Assembly (NCBI RefSeq): GCF_003182135.1
Contig: NZ_QGTL01000014.1
Span: 124,001-188,000 of the forward strand
Length of the DNA stretch: 64,000 bases
DNA from: Nocardia neocaledoniensis
Lineage (GTDB): Bacteria; Actinomycetota; Actinomycetes; Mycobacteriales; Mycobacteriaceae
Direction: 5' to 3'
Of this stretch, positions 49,927-59,074 are shown piece after piece. The position numbers were made by a program, and so were the translations under genes. The notes under the pieces are model-generated. The model searched no databases. It saw only the letters and a list, made by a program, of their open reading frames with translations, and was not told the origin of the DNA. Position 1 is the stretch's first letter, and the number at the start of each line of letters is the position of its first letter.

Positions 49927-52900
49927 GTGCCAGAGAGCAACTTCGACTTCCTGCAAGCCGAGTGGCCGGACCTGTTCACAGAGGCAGCTCGCGCGGAGCG
50001 GAGCGCGGTGGGTGATCCGCGGGTGGCGTGCTTCTTCGCGCGGCGGGCGTTGGAGTTGGCGGTCAACTGGGTGTTCAAGGCCGATGACACGCTGCGGATG
50101 CCGTATCGCGACGATCTGAATGCCAAGCTCAAGGAGCCGACCCTGGTGCAGGTGGCGGGGTCGGTGATCGTCACGAAGATGGATGTGGTGCGGCGGCGCG
50201 GGAATGTCGCGGTGCATCGCTCGGGTGAGGTTCCCGCGCAGGATGCGGTGAACGCGGTCGGTGAGCTGTTCCATGTGCTGTATTGGCTGGGCCGCACCTA
50301 CGCGCGCACCGAGGAAGGGAAGCCGTTCGACGGGCAGCGGTTCGATACCTCGCTGATCCCGCGCCCGGTCCCGGCGGGGGTGCAGCGCAAGAAGTACGCC
50401 GAGGTTCAGCAGATGGCCGCGGATTTCGCGGCGCAGCAGGCAGAGCTGGCGACCGAGCGCAAGCAGCGCAAGGAACTCGACGACGAGGTCAAGCGGCTGC
50501 GCGCCGAGGTGAAGGCGGCGAAGGCCGCCAATGCCAAAGTGCCGGATCACCATGATTACTCCGAGGCGCAGACTCGCACCCAGCTGATCGACCTGCTGCT
50601 CCTGGAGGCCGGCTGGGCGCTGGACGGAGCCGACGACCGCGAATACCCGGTGACGGGAATGCCGACCGACAGCGGTAAGGGCAAAGTCGACTACGTGCTG
50701 TGGGACGACAACGGCAAGCCGCTCGCCGTCGTCGAAGCGAAACGCACATCCAAGAGTGTCGAGTCGGGCAAGTATCAGGCGTCGCTGTACGCGGACGCGC
50801 TCGAGCAGCAGCACGGCCAGCGACCGATCATCTTCTATACCAACGGTTACGAAACCCAGATCTGGGACGACGCCTTCTACCCACCCCGCCCGGTTCAGGG
50901 TTTCTTCACCAAAGACCAACTGCGGCTGCTGATTCAGCGGCGTGCCCGCCGCAAGTCTTTGGCCACCGAACCCGTCAACGAGATCATCGCGGGAAGGCAC
51001 TACCAGAAGCGGGCCATCGGACGCATCGGCGATGCGTTCGAGAAGGACAAACAGCGCCAGGCACTGCTGGTGATGGCGACCGGTACGGGCAAGACCCGCA
51101 CTGTGATCGCACTCGTCGATCAGCTGATCCGGGCAGGGTGGGTGAAGCGGGTACTTTTCCTTGCCGACCGACAGGTTCTGGTGTCACAGGCGACGAATGC
51201 GTTCAAGACCCATCTGCCGAGCGTGCCGACGGTGAACCTGCTCACCGAGAAGGACAACAACGCCCGCGTCTACGTCTCCACGTACCCGACGATGCTGAAC
51301 CTCATCAACGAGATCGACGAGACCGAGCAACGCAGGTTCGGCCCCGGATACTTCGATCTCGTCGTCATCGACGAAGCGCACCGGTCGGTGTACCAGAAAT
51401 ACGGCGTGATCTTCGAGCACTTCGACTCGCTGCTGGTGGGCCTGACCGCCACCCCCAAAGACGAGATCGACCGCAACACCTACCGACTGTTCCATCTCGA
51501 AGAAGGTGTTCCGACCGACGCCTACGACCTGAAACAGGCGGTGGATGAGGGCTATCTCGTTGCGCCAGAAGCCAAATCGGTGCCGTTGAAGTTCCTGCGC
51601 ACCGGCATCCGCTACGACGAACTCTCCGAGGACGAGAAGGACTACTGGGAAGATCTCGAGTGGCGAGACGACGAGGACATCCCCGATTCCGTCGACGCAC
51701 ACGCACTCAACAGCTTCCTGTTCAACCACGACACCATCGACCAGATGTTGCTCGTCCTCATGGAACAGGGTGACCGGGTCGCCGACGGGGAACGCATCGG
51801 CAAGACCATCATCTTCGCCCGCAACAACCGCCACGCCGAACTGATCGTGCAACGATTCCGGGTGCTCTATCCCGATCTGCCTGGCGATTTCATTGAGATG
51901 ATCACCCACAGCGTGAGCCATGCCCAGAGCCTCATCGACAAGTTCGAGAACCCGGGCAAGGCACCCCATATCGCCGTCTCCGTGGACATGCTCGACACCG
52001 GCCTCGACGTGCCCGCCGTAGCGAACCTGGTGTTCGCCAAGGCCGTACGCACCAGCACCAAGTACTGGCAGATGATCGGCCGCGGCACCCGCCTGTGCCC
52101 GGACCTGTACGCGCCGAACAAGGACAAGGAACGGTTCCTTGTGTTCGACCTGTGCCAGAACGTCGAGTACTTCAATCAAGATTTGCCGACCGCCGAGGGC
52201 CGCACTCAGGCCTCGATGAGTGAGAAGGTATTCGCCGCCCGAGCCGACCTCCTGCGCGACATCGACCAGCTCCAGCCCCCGGGCGATAGGCCCGCTGAGA
52301 TCCCGGACCGTGAACCCACGGATCTGCCGGACGTGCGATGGCAGCTCGCCGAACATCTCCGGGTGGAGGTGGCGGGCATGGATACGCGGAATGTGGAGGT
52401 GCGCAAGCAACTGCAGCACGTCGAGAAGTACACCGAGCTGGGTAGCTGGGACATTGTCACCCCGGAGATCCGGGTCGAGGTCGGGGCGCTTGCCGGATTG
52501 CCCACCCAGTTCAAAGACGACGATCCGAGCCCGGCCGCGAAACGATTCGATCTGCTGGCGTATCGGTTGCAGTTGGCGCGGCTCACCGGTGACACCGGAT
52601 ACGACGCGCTGCGCGAAAAGGTACAAGAGATCGCGAGCGCGCTGCTCGATCCTGGCCTCAACACCATCACCGCCATCCGGCAGCGGCATGACTTCCTCGA
52701 AGATGTCGCCGGCGACGCGTGGTGGGAGGATGTCACCGTCGCCATGCTGGAAACACTCCGGCGACGACTGCGCGGTCTGGTCAAGGCCATCCCGCCGAAG
52801 GGAGCACAGAACCCGCTCTACACCGATTTCCAGGACGAGCTCGGCGAAGTCGCAGATGTCGAGATGGCGGTACTGCCCGGCGGCGGCAGGGGCATGGCGC

Positions 52901-53391
52901 GCTTCGAATCCAAGGTCCGCACCTATATGCGCAGCCACGAGGATAAGCTCGCCGTGCAGAAGCTGTTGCGCAACAAGCAGATCACCTCTGCCGACCTCGC
53001 CGAACTCGAACAGATCTTCCTCGACAACGGCTTCGGCACTGCCGAGGACATCGAGCACGCCGCCAGCACTCATGGCGGCCTGGGGCTGTTTCTACGATCC
53101 TTGGTCGGCCTCGACGCGTCCGCGGCTGCTGCTGCCTTCGACGAGTTCCACACCGGCCGGAATCTCACCGCGAACCAGCTCCATTATTTGAAGCTGCTGG
53201 TCGACTTCCTCACCAAGAACGGGGTGATCGACGTGGGCGCACTGTATGAGCCACCGTTCAAATCGGTGGCACCGAGTGGCCCGGAAGACATCTTCGCCGA
53301 AGAAGATGTGGATCGAATCGTCGCAATCGTCAAGAACATTCGCACAACTGCCGTCGCCGGCCAGCAGGAAGCTGCTGCCGCGCAAGGGTGA
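49927..53391 (+). CDS. hsdR: Type I restriction endonuclease, R subunit
   Basis: A 1154-residue motor endonuclease of the EcoEI-like class. N-terminal DUF4145-like domain (about 15-120), a coiled coil (about 155-205), PD-(D/E)XK nuclease VDYVLWDDNGKPLAVVEAKRT near 260-275, then SF2 helicase: Walker A MATGTGKTRT near 385, DEAH box VIDEAHRS near 480, and IGRGTRLCP near 716. The C-terminal ~300 residues bind the methylase complex. GGGGAGGA precedes GTG 49927. Confidence 0.97.
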   Translation: MPESNFDFLQAEWPDLFTEAARAERSAVGDPRVACFFARRALELAVNWVFKADDTLRMPYRDDLNAKLKEPTLVQVAGSVIVTKMDVVRRRGNVAVHRSGEVPAQDAVNAVGELFHVLYWLGRTYARTEEGKPFDGQRFDTSLIPRPVPAGVQRKKYAEVQQMAADFAAQQAELATERKQRKELDDEVKRLRAEVKAAKAANAKVPDHHDYSEAQTRTQLIDLLLLEAGWALDGADDREYPVTGMPTDSGKGKVDYVLWDDNGKPLAVVEAKRTSKSVESGKYQASLYADALEQQHGQRPIIFYTNGYETQIWDDAFYPPRPVQGFFTKDQLRLLIQRRARRKSLATEPVNEIIAGRHYQKRAIGRIGDAFEKDKQRQALLVMATGTGKTRTVIALVDQLIRAGWVKRVLFLADRQVLVSQATNAFKTHLPSVPTVNLLTEKDNNARVYVSTYPTMLNLINEIDETEQRRFGPGYFDLVVIDEAHRSVYQKYGVIFEHFDSLLVGLTATPKDEIDRNTYRLFHLEEGVPTDAYDLKQAVDEGYLVAPEAKSVPLKFLRTGIRYDELSEDEKDYWEDLEWRDDEDIPDSVDAHALNSFLFNHDTIDQMLLVLMEQGDRVADGERIGKTIIFARNNRHAELIVQRFRVLYPDLPGDFIEMITHSVSHAQSLIDKFENPGKAPHIAVSVDMLDTGLDVPAVANLVFAKAVRTSTKYWQMIGRGTRLCPDLYAPNKDKERFLVFDLCQNVEYFNQDLPTAEGRTQASMSEKVFAARADLLRDIDQLQPPGDRPAEIPDREPTDLPDVRWQLAEHLRVEVAGMDTRNVEVRKQLQHVEKYTELGSWDIVTPEIRVEVGALAGLPTQFKDDDPSPAAKRFDLLAYRLQLARLTGDTGYDALREKVQEIASALLDPGLNTITAIRQRHDFLEDVAGDAWWEDVTVAMLETLRRRLRGLVKAIPPKGAQNPLYTDFQDELGEVADVEMAVLPGGGRGMARFESKVRTYMRSHEDKLAVQKLLRNKQITSADLAELEQIFLDNGFGTAEDIEHAASTHGGLGLFLRSLVGLDASAAAAAFDEFHTGRNLTANQLHYLKLLVDFLTKNGVIDVGALYEPPFKSVAPSGPEDIFAEEDVDRIVAIVKNIRTTAVAGQQEAAAAQG

Positions 53392-53549
53392 GAGTGGAAG
53401 TTGATTGTGCGTAGCACATACTTTCCGCGCCCAAAAAGCTCAGATGTCCTTCTAAGTCAGACTGCTGCTGCCCAACTAGTGACAGCCTCTATGTTGCGTT
53501 CTACGCTCTTACCAGCAGTTACGCGAGAAGAGAGTAGACGGGGGGCGTC

Positions 53550-54812
53550 GTGGTGGTGGGAGTATGGACTGGTGTCGAGGTTCGCGCGATTCGGACCGCC
53601 GCGCTTCGGCTGACTCAGGCCGAGCTCGCCGATCGCCTCGGCTTCACAGAAGCCGTCGTCCGCAAGTGGGAGAAGCGCGGCGCGACAATCACTCTCACCA
53701 ATCAGCACGCAGCGGCGATGGACACGCTGCTTCAGCGTCTCGATCCGGGACAACGCGCCAGGTTCGACGCCGCGTGCGTCGAACCTCGGTGCACGACACC
53801 GACTGCGGGAGGATCAGGTTTCGACCAGCCAGATGCGATAGTTGGCCAGCTTCAAGACCTTTCCAGACTTCGTGGAGACGGCGACCTCGTGGACGGGTTC
53901 CGCCTCGCGCTCGACGACATCGTCGAGCGGTACGAGGCAGAGGGGCCACGTGAGCTCGCTGTCGAGGCCCGAGAGCTTCGGCAGCGTGCGAATCTGCTTC
54001 TTCAGCAACGGCGTCACCCAGCTCACGTCGAGAGTCTCTACCGGATAGCGTCTCGAATCTCCGGTGTCCTCGCGTATATGGCGGTCAACTGTGGTCGGTT
54101 CGGTACCGCGCGGATGTACTGCCGCGAGGCCCAAGTGATGGCCTCGTTCACCGATGACCACGAGATGCTGGCCTGGGTGAAGTCCACCGAGAGTTTCTGC
54201 GCCTACTACGCAGGCGATTTCGCTGATGCCGCGGCGCTGGCGGAGCAAGGAATCGCTATGGCCAGGGGAGGCTCTCAGACAATCCGGTTGTACTCCAACG
54301 GATTGGCTCGCGCGCAGGGGAAGCTAGGCGACGCCACCGACGTCGAGCGCTCGGTCGAGCAGGCAATGGCGCTGGCTGATCGGATGAACGTCACGCCTGG
54401 CCTCACCCCGGCGCTCACCTTCAGTTCGTATGGCAAGGCCCGCCTGCTGGCCAACGCAGCGACGGCATTCCTCTCCGCAGGGCGATTCGACAAGGCACTC
54501 GAGTACGGGAACTTGGTCAACGAGTATGTCTCGCAGTCGGACTCAGTATGGAGCCGCGCTCTCGTGACCTTGGATATGGCGACCGCGCTCACGCTCCAGC
54601 GGTCCCCGGAAGTCGAGCAAGCGGTTCATTTCGGGATCAAGGCACTCGACGCTTCAGCGGATCGGCCGATCCGCTCGGTGTGGCAGCGAGCGAACGAGCT
54701 CGGCACGCTCCTTGAGGCGCACTACCCTGAGCCGTCGCGCGACTACATCGAAAGATTGGTGCGATGGCGGCGAGCCTCACGGCCACTCATCGCCCCGGAG
54801 AGTGTTCATTAG
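53550..54812 (+). CDS. XRE-family regulator with TPR domain
   Basis: A 420-residue protein: an N-terminal helix-turn-helix (about 10-45, LRLTQAELADRLGFTEAVVRKWEKRG) and about 300 residues of TPR-like helical repeats (e.g. YYAGDFADAAALAEQGIAMA, FLSAGRFDKALEYGNLV). Similar actinobacterial regulators accompany signalling or specialised-metabolism genes. It converges on the minus-strand ArgS operon and the two outermost coding ends overlap by four bases, so antisense effects at the 3' ends are possible. It may control that operon. Confidence 0.85.
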   Translation: MVVGVWTGVEVRAIRTAALRLTQAELADRLGFTEAVVRKWEKRGATITLTNQHAAAMDTLLQRLDPGQRARFDAACVEPRCTTPTAGGSGFDQPDAIVGQLQDLSRLRGDGDLVDGFRLALDDIVERYEAEGPRELAVEARELRQRANLLLQQRRHPAHVESLYRIASRISGVLAYMAVNCGRFGTARMYCREAQVMASFTDDHEMLAWVKSTESFCAYYAGDFADAAALAEQGIAMARGGSQTIRLYSNGLARAQGKLGDATDVERSVEQAMALADRMNVTPGLTPALTFSSYGKARLLANAATAFLSAGRFDKALEYGNLVNEYVSQSDSVWSRALVTLDMATALTLQRSPEVEQAVHFGIKALDASADRPIRSVWQRANELGTLLEAHYPEPSRDYIERLVRWRRASRPLIAPESVH

Positions 54813-55522
54813 CCACCCAGCGGGATAGCGGCGTGTGTGTCCCAGCGATAGCAGCGTCCGTCGCGCCTGAGAACCACCAGTTCAGCGGTGTCCACCCGAA
54901 CCGAAACCCGCTCAGGTTTCCGCAGGGCCGCGACCGCGGCGATGACATCTGCCGCGGCACGGTCGGTGTTGTTGTACGCGATGCCCAGGTGCGGCCGGAA
55001 CCGAGACGACGAGTCTGTTGCATCGCGGGGAGCATGCTCCGGCGACAACTCGTCGGAACATGCCGACAGGATTCGATACAGGTCGAGCAGTGGATCCCAT
55101 GGCGCTACCGAGAATCGGATGGCGCTTCGAGATCCACTGAGCGGGCCGATGGTCAGGTCGAACGGCTTCACATCCGAAAGCCGTTCGCGAGCGAGCGAAA
55201 CCAGCGCGTCGACCTGCTCATCGGGCACGGCGGTCGTGTCGCCGACGCTTCTGACCGTGATGTGCAAACCGTCCGACGGAACCGGGTCGACGCCCGTGAG
55301 GCCGAGACCACGCTGGTGTTCCGCAGCGAAGTCAACCAGGTCCGGATCATCGAAGGTCAGATACCAGTAGTACCCGGTCCGTCCGGGCGCCCACTGCTTC
55401 ACGCTCCAGTGGTCACGCAGATGTTCGAGCTCGACGAAGGCTTCCCAGTCGTTCCGCGCGATGGCCTCAGGATTTGACGTCGAGTCGGGCAGATACCGGG
55501 GAAATGGACCGCTGGAAGTCAT
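54809..55522 (-). CDS. 2'-5' RNA ligase/2H phosphoesterase superfamily protein
   Basis: A 237-residue protein with both 2H motifs: LHITVRS near residue 95 and FRPHLGIAY near 183. The second has HLG in place of the usual HxT/S, so catalysis may be weakened. The final VDTAELVVLRRDGRCYRWDTHAAIPL is the usual last strand. Members process cyclic phosphates or 2'-5' linkages in RNA, including tRNA. It is the last gene of the operon with an arginyl-tRNA synthetase 100 bases upstream, which suggests a tRNA-related role. Confidence 0.8.
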   Translation of the reverse strand: MTSSGPFPRYLPDSTSNPEAIARNDWEAFVELEHLRDHWSVKQWAPGRTGYYWYLTFDDPDLVDFAAEHQRGLGLTGVDPVPSDGLHITVRSVGDTTAVPDEQVDALVSLARERLSDVKPFDLTIGPLSGSRSAIRFSVAPWDPLLDLYRILSACSDELSPEHAPRDATDSSSRFRPHLGIAYNNTDRAAADVIAAVAALRKPERVSVRVDTAELVVLRRDGRCYRWDTHAAIPLGG

Positions 55523-55622
55523 CCCTGATCTGCCTACCTCTCGTTCTCGAACTCCCTGGCTGGGAGTGTACGGCTCAGCCGGCCGGACACCACTGCACGA
55601 GGGTGTGCGGCCGGCCGACAGC

Positions 55623-57389
55623 TCACATTCGCCGTGGCGCGGCGATTCCCAACTGCCCCAAACCCAGCTCGAGAGTACGAGCCGTCAACTGGCACAGCGC
55701 GATCCGATTCGAACGGATCGGCTCCTCAGCGGGGATCACCGGACACGAATCGTAGAAGGCCGTATAGGCGCGAGCGAGCTCGTAGAGGTATCCGGCCAGC
55801 CGGTGCGGTTCCAGCGCCTCGGCTACCTCGTCCAGCACTGTCCCGTACCCGTCGAGGACCAACGCGAGTTCACGCTCGGCCGGTTCCAACGGGACGTTCG
55901 CGTCGATTTCGGCTGGCATTGTAGTGCCGGCCTTGCGGAGGATCGAGCAAACCCGAGCGTGGGCGTACTGCAGGTAGACGCCAGTATTGCCGTTGAGTGA
56001 CGTCATCCGAACAGGGTCGAAGGTGTAGTCCTTGACCCGGGAGGTCGACAGATCCGCGTATTTCACCGCCCCGATGCCGGCCTGTTCGGCGATGGTGTCG
56101 AGCTCGGCTGACGCGAGATCCGGGTTCTTCTCGGCGACCACGGCGCGGACGCGTGCGACCGCCTCGTCGAGGAGGTCCATCAGCCGCACCGTGCCGCCCG
56201 CACGAGTCTTGAACGGCTTGCCGTCCGGCCCGAGGATCGTCCCGTAGGCGACGTGGTCCACCTGGATCGCTTCGGTCAGCCAGCCCGCCCGACGCCCGGC
56301 CTCGAAGATCAGCTGGAAGTGCAGGGCCTGGCGTGAGTCGGTGACATACAGCAGCCGATCCGCGTGTAGCGAGGCGATCCGGTACCGGATGGTGGCGAGG
56401 TCGGTGCTGTCGTAGCCGTAGCCGCCGTCTCGCTTGCGAGCCATCAGCACGGCGGGCTTGTCGTCGGGGCCCTTGACCTGCTCGGACAGAACGACGACGG
56501 CACCGTCGCTGTCGACCGCGACACCCTTGTCGACGAGCTCGGTCACCGTATCGGCCAGCTGGTCGTTGTAGAACGACTCCCCGACGTAGTCGGCAGGTGT
56601 CAGCAGGACGCCGAGGCGGTCGTAGATGGCGCCGAACGCCTTCTCCGATTCCGCGACGATCTCCCTCCACCGAGCGACGGTGTCGAGGTCGCCGGCCTGC
56701 AACGCGACCACTCGCGTTCGCGCTCGATCGGCGAACTCCGGGTCGGCGTCGAATTGCGCGCGGGCGGCCTTGTACAGCGTGTCCAACGCCGACACAGAAC
56801 TGGTATCGGCGTCGAGCTCCTCAGTGTGCCAAGGCGATTCGGGGTGCTCGTCGATGTACTGGATGAGCATGCCGAATTGCGTGCCCCAGTCACCGAGGTG
56901 GTTGGCGCGCACCACGTCGGCGCCGAGGAACTCGAAGATCCGGGCGAGACTGTCGCCGATGATCGTCGTCCGGAGGTGCCCGACGTGCATCTCTTTCGCG
57001 ACGTTCGGGGCCGAGTAGTCGATGACTACTCGGCGTCCGTCCTCCGTGGCCGGGATGCCCAGCCGCTCGTCGGTCAGTCGGGCCGCCACGGATTCCCAGA
57101 CCGCGGAGTCGGCCAGAGTGATGTTCAGGAATCCCGGACCCGACACCCGCACGTCCGCGATGACGCCCTGGGCGCGGTCGATGCTGGCCGCGAGTTCACC
57201 GCCCAGCTGCGCGGGTGGTGTGCCCACGCTCTTGGCCAGCGGTAACGCGGCGTTGGATTGAAAGTCGGCGCGGTCGGATCGTCGCACTACCGGGTCCGCG
57301 TCCGCCGTTTCCGGACGGACTCGGGCGATCGCCTCCGACACAGCGGTAGCGACACGTCCGAGCAGCGGTACGACACCGGCAGAGCTCAC
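55623..57389 (-). CDS. argS: Arginyl-tRNA synthetase, probably a second copy
   Basis: A 588-residue class I synthetase. Add_N domain at about 5-100; HIGH-equivalent motif KEMHVGHLRTTIIGDSLARI near 133-152; ANHLGDWGTQFGMLIQY; the KMSKS-like region is FKTRAGGTVRL near 385; the C-terminal DALR anticodon domain has VYLQYAHARVCSILRKAG. It charges tRNA-Arg. The surroundings are accessory genes, not the usual housekeeping neighbours of argS, so I infer an extra copy for a special pathway or for resistance. AAAGGA precedes GTG 57389. Confidence 0.93.
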   Translation of the reverse strand: MSSAGVVPLLGRVATAVSEAIARVRPETADADPVVRRSDRADFQSNAALPLAKSVGTPPAQLGGELAASIDRAQGVIADVRVSGPGFLNITLADSAVWESVAARLTDERLGIPATEDGRRVVIDYSAPNVAKEMHVGHLRTTIIGDSLARIFEFLGADVVRANHLGDWGTQFGMLIQYIDEHPESPWHTEELDADTSSVSALDTLYKAARAQFDADPEFADRARTRVVALQAGDLDTVARWREIVAESEKAFGAIYDRLGVLLTPADYVGESFYNDQLADTVTELVDKGVAVDSDGAVVVLSEQVKGPDDKPAVLMARKRDGGYGYDSTDLATIRYRIASLHADRLLYVTDSRQALHFQLIFEAGRRAGWLTEAIQVDHVAYGTILGPDGKPFKTRAGGTVRLMDLLDEAVARVRAVVAEKNPDLASAELDTIAEQAGIGAVKYADLSTSRVKDYTFDPVRMTSLNGNTGVYLQYAHARVCSILRKAGTTMPAEIDANVPLEPAERELALVLDGYGTVLDEVAEALEPHRLAGYLYELARAYTAFYDSCPVIPAEEPIRSNRIALCQLTARTLELGLGQLGIAAPRRM

Positions 57390-57437
57390 CTTTGATTCCT
57401 TTCGAATGGGGATGGTCGGGCTATTCTCGCAGGTTTG

Positions 57438-58160
57438 TCATGCGGCCTGAACTGGGCCGACCACACCGCGCGGCTCACGGCATCTGCGGAATCGCGAACC
57501 GCCGACGATCTCGACCACGTTTCCCGCGACCAGCGCGGCGAAGCCGGACTGGATCGTTGAATACAAGTGGGCAGTCGGTTGGTAGCCGAGGAAGTCCTTG
57601 CCCCGCGCGCCGTCAGCGGATCGAGTGAGAACCTCGACGGCGTCGTGGATGGTGACCTCGGGCTTCGCGACCATAGCCAGCGCCAAGGTCGCCACCGCCC
57701 GCTCCGCTCGCGACCGGTCGGCTCGATAGCGCCGCACATCTCCCCCGAGGAAGATATGTTCGCTGGTCAGCGCGTTCAGCACCAGGCGCTGCGCGAACTC
57801 TGAGGAGTTCAACCAGTCGGCCTCGGCGACCACCACCCCGGGGCTCAACACTCCTTGGCTTCGCGGAAAGCAGCGCAGTTCGACCGCACAACAGACATCG
57901 GCGTGGGTCGCGAAAAGCTTTGTCTCGTAGTCGACCTCGGTGTCCTGGAGAAGGCCGAAGTCAGCGTGGAGCTCGCACACCGCGGCGACGAGATCAGCCA
58001 TGTGGTGGTATCCCGGACGCGAGCGTCCGACAATGACGAGATCCAGGTCCGACCGCGACTCGCCGTTGACGGCCTGCGAGCCGTAGACCAGCCCGTAGCC
58101 GCGCGGCGGCGCGAACTTCCGGCAGACCTCCGCGGCCGCGGCGAAGAGTTCCGGGGTCAT
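57438..58160 (-). CDS. Nucleotidyltransferase (MNT/KNTase-type) domain protein
   Basis: A 240-residue protein. The core GLVYGSQAVNGESRSDLDLVIVG near residues 24-46 has the GS...DLD signature with two metal-binding aspartates, and VDYETKLF may supply the third acid. The remainder is helical (RAERAVATLALAMVA). It may transfer AMP to a small molecule, an RNA or a protein. ATG 58160 overlaps the methyltransferase stop (ATGA), and ArgS starts 48 bases after its stop. Confidence 0.83.
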   Translation of the reverse strand: MTPELFAAAAEVCRKFAPPRGYGLVYGSQAVNGESRSDLDLVIVGRSRPGYHHMADLVAAVCELHADFGLLQDTEVDYETKLFATHADVCCAVELRCFPRSQGVLSPGVVVAEADWLNSSEFAQRLVLNALTSEHIFLGGDVRRYRADRSRAERAVATLALAMVAKPEVTIHDAVEVLTRSADGARGKDFLGYQPTAHLYSTIQSGFAALVAGNVVEIVGGSRFRRCREPRGVVGPVQAA

Positions 58161-59074
58161 GACTCGAGACCGATCGGCAGCGACGCGTACGGGTGGGCGA
58201 CAGCGTGGAAGTCGATGAAATGAACTCCACTCGGAATCGCGACACCGCCATTCGCCATCTCGAAACTTTCGAGGAAGTCGTCGACCTCCCGCGCCAGCTC
58301 GCTGTCTTTCATCAGCTGAGGATGGTGTTTGAAATGCACTCCGAAGAACCACTCGTGTGCCGCGTCCCGGTCGGGTGCCCACGCCACTCCCCCGAGCCGA
58401 GTATGGGAAAGCGTCCCCTCCCCACGGCTCTCGGCGGCACGGAGCGCATCGATCAGGACTTCTCGTGTATACGCCCGTCCGCCGCGAGGAAACGGCGCGA
58501 CCTTCTCCCACGCTCTGGTCACCAATTGCTGCTCAGGACTTTCCGCGTCGAACAGCATCGCTAGTAGGTGTCCGCCCGGCGCGACCAGCCGGACCAGGTC
58601 GCGCACGAACTCGCCAGCCTGGTCAGCGGCGCGCGCCTGATCGTTCCGGAGTCGGACGCCAGCGGCCGAGAACTCTTCGAAGAACTCTCCGATCGGATAG
58701 CTCAACGACCAGAACGCGGTGACCAAGTCGAAGGTCCGCGCACGCTCCGCGGCGAGAAGCTGTGCGACAGCGTCGCTGGTATCCGCGCAGATCGTTTCCG
58801 CACCGGGAAACTTCCGGGCGACGGCGGACACCATGACTTCGCCGTAGTCCGCGAGGGCCATCGTCGCGGCATACGGCGCCATCGCGTCGGTGATTCGGCC
58901 TGTACCGCAGCCGAATTCGGCCACCTTCAAATCTGCCGCTGGCGCAGCGTAGTGCTCGGTCAACCAGTCCGCGACAAGATCGACGTCCTCGGTGCCACCG
59001 TAGAAGTGCCGCAGGAGCAGTCGGTCGTACGTGCCCGGTGTCTCGTAGACAGCGCGGAAGGTCTCGTTGGTCAT
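58157..59074 (-). CDS. Class I SAM-dependent methyltransferase
   Basis: A 305-residue methyltransferase. Motif I VAEFGCGTGRITDAM near residues 50-64, motif II-like DYGEVMVSAV, FDLVTAFWSLSY near 115 as post II, and LVAPGGHLLAMLFD near 165. A C-terminal region with HEWFFGVHFKHHP may cap the active site. It overlaps by four bases both the decarboxylase stop and the nucleotidyltransferase start. A small-molecule substrate made by the decarboxylase would fit. Confidence 0.88.
   Translation of the reverse strand: MTNETFRAVYETPGTYDRLLLRHFYGGTEDVDLVADWLTEHYAAPAADLKVAEFGCGTGRITDAMAPYAATMALADYGEVMVSAVARKFPGAETICADTSDAVAQLLAAERARTFDLVTAFWSLSYPIGEFFEEFSAAGVRLRNDQARAADQAGEFVRDLVRLVAPGGHLLAMLFDAESPEQQLVTRAWEKVAPFPRGGRAYTREVLIDALRAAESRGEGTLSHTRLGGVAWAPDRDAAHEWFFGVHFKHHPQLMKDSELAREVDDFLESFEMANGGVAIPSGVHFIDFHAVAHPYASLPIGLES

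Noticed and set aside
51184..53073. 629-codon frame antisense to hsdR
   Set aside because: hsdR domains are complete and in order on the other strand; this frame has no domain.
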